Origin: Gammaproteobacteria bacterium
GTDB lineage: Bacteria > Pseudomonadota > Gammaproteobacteria > DRLM01
Length of the DNA: 13,598 bases
Assembly: GCA_015490395.1 (NCBI GenBank)
Contig: WFXX01000264.1
Span: 1-13,598 of the forward strand
Direction of reading: 5' to 3'
Below, piece by piece: positions 12,749 through 13,598 of this stretch; positions within the stretch are counted from its first letter, which is position 1, and each line of letters starts with the position of its first letter. The position numbers and the translations under genes were made by a program. The notes under the pieces are model-generated. The model made no database searches, was not told the DNA's origin, and saw only the letters and a list, made by a program, of their open reading frames with translations.

Positions 12749-13580
12749 CTAGCCGCCGCCGGCCAGGCGCTCCACCTCCCGCCACTGGGCCTCCAGGCGC
12801 TGGGGGGAGACGGGGAAGGCGGTGCGCAGCTCCTGGGCGAAGAGGGACACGCGCAGCTCCTCCACCATCCAGCGGTAACGCTCCAGGGCCTCCCGGGCCA
12901 GCGGGGGCAGGGACGCAGGGGCCTCCAGATCCGACGCCCGCCGCAGGTAGCGCTCCCAGTAGGGTGCCACCTGGGCCAGGAGGCGCCGGTCCCGGGCCGG
13001 GTCCAGCTCCAGGCGCTCCAGGCGCCGCTCGGCGGCCCGCAGGTAGCGGGGCAAGTGCCCCAGCCAGGGATCGGGGGTGCGGGCCACGAAGCCCGGATAG
13101 ACCAGGCGGCGAAGCTGGCCGTCCAGGTCCCGGGCGGCGGCCAGCCAAGCGGGGGGCAGGCCCTCGTCCAGGCGCCGGCGCAGGCGCTGGTGCAGCTCCA
13201 GCGTCTCGACCACCACCCGCCGCAACCGCTCGGCCTCGGCCGGCAGGCGGGGGCGGCCCTCCTCTAGGATCCGGGCGAAGGCCTCCGGATCCCGGGGAGC
13301 CTCCCGCCCGCCCAGGAAGGCCCGCTCCAGCACCGCCTCCAGCAGGTCGCGGGCCAGGGCCTCGGCGCCACCCGCGGCGGCGGCCTGCAGGGCCACGGGC
13401 CGCAGGTCCAGGGCCTGGCGCTCCAGATAGCGCCCGTCCCGCCCCAGGGCCAGGCGCAACAGCCGCAGCACCCCCCGGCGGTGGGCCCGGCGGGCCGCTT
13501 CGGGGTCGTCCAGCACGCGCAGGGCCACGGTGCCGTCGGCCTCCGGCACCAGGGCCGGGTAGCCCTGGGCCACCCCCGCC
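12749..13580 (-). CDS. hrpA: ATP-dependent RNA helicase HrpA, C-terminal part (DUF3418 region)
   Basis: About 277 residues of the C-terminus are present; the helicase core lies beyond the contig end. The sequence matches the extended C-terminal region of proteobacterial HrpA: a YPALVPEADGTVALRVLDDPEAARRAHRRGVLRLLRLAL-type opening, LRRLVYPGFVARTPDPWLGHLPRYLRAAERRLERL, and the terminal RYRWMVEELRVSLFAQELRTAFPVSPQRLEAQW. HrpA is a DEAH-box helicase that rescues stalled ribosomes in E. coli. True sequence ends at 13580; bases 13581-13598 are adapter and their codons must not be included. The stop is TAG at 12749-12751. Confidence 0.9.
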
Positions 13581-13598
13581 CTGTCTCTTATACACATC
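13581..13598. other. Tn5/Nextera adapter sequence at the contig end
   Basis: CTGTCTCTTATACACATC is the transposase mosaic-end adapter of tagmentation libraries, left untrimmed. It is not genomic. Translating through it yields artefactual N-termini beginning MCIRDR or MYKRQ on the minus strand. Confidence 0.97.

Noticed and set aside
12744..13598. Protein starting MYKRQ opposite frame to hrpA, and hrpA start MCIRDR
   Set aside because: Both starts come from adapter bases 13581-13598, not from genomic DNA.
1..13598. A novel defence or secretion system
   Set aside because: Both strands were read for nucleases, toxins, helicase-nuclease pairs and reverse transcriptases. Only housekeeping endonuclease V and HrpA appear, without partner genes that would make a system.

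Overview
The window is a very GC-rich, densely coded bacterial chromosomal segment. It looks gammaproteobacterial: a DUF484 gene sits directly before xerC, as in the dapF-DUF484-xerC block of enterobacteria; the Cca has an Escherichia coli-type HD domain; there is a Sad-type succinate-semialdehyde dehydrogenase and an HrpA with a C-terminal DUF3418-type region. The extreme GC would fit Chromatiales/Ectothiorhodospiraceae-like lineages, but that placement is inference. The last 18 bases are a Tn5 (Nextera) library adapter, so this is the end of an assembled contig, probably metagenomic, and not a natural replicon end.

Layout from left to right. Bases 1-1313 (+): the tail of a DUF484 protein and xerC. 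Bases 1329-2696 (-): an NAD(P)-dependent aldehyde dehydrogenase of the Sad/YneI type, convergent with xerC. A 148-base divergent promoter region follows. Bases 2845-5877 (+): an NDUFA9-like atypical SDR, cca, an unrecognised 123-aa protein, and a YdcH/DUF465 protein, closed by a strong GC hairpin. Bases 5933-6532 (-): a two-CBS-domain protein with a structured leader. Bases 6708-7073 (+): pterin-4a-carbinolamine dehydratase. Bases 7067-7572 (-): the decayed remnant of an RMD1/DUF155 gene. Bases 7592-8572 (-): an exported protein with a formylglycine-generating-enzyme (FGE) fold that lacks the catalytic cysteine pair. Bases 8653-9072 (+): YjbQ (UPF0047).

Bases 9069-10779 (-): an operon of a membrane-anchored ankyrin-repeat protein, a small lipoprotein and endonuclease V. 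Bases 10887-12245 (+): an operon of a zinc-ribbon membrane protein, a ketohexokinase-like PfkB kinase and a 48-aa single-pass membrane protein. Bases 12242-12703 (-): a CopD-like four-helix membrane protein. Bases 12749-13580 (-): the C-terminal part of HrpA, cut by the adapter.

Most genes are housekeeping functions: chromosome dimer resolution, tRNA CCA addition, deaminated-base repair, pterin recycling and RNA helicase. I see no prophage, insertion sequence, CRISPR array, tRNA, rRNA or recognisable defence cluster, and no convincing new multi-gene system. The points most worth a second look are the DUF155 pseudogene with a readable mutation history, the cysteine-less exported FGE-fold protein beside it, the ankyrin/lipoprotein/nfi operon with a hairpin in the nfi ribosome-site spacer, the kinase flanked by two tiny membrane proteins, two convergent gene pairs sharing a CTAG double stop, and two near-symmetric -10 elements in divergent gaps.
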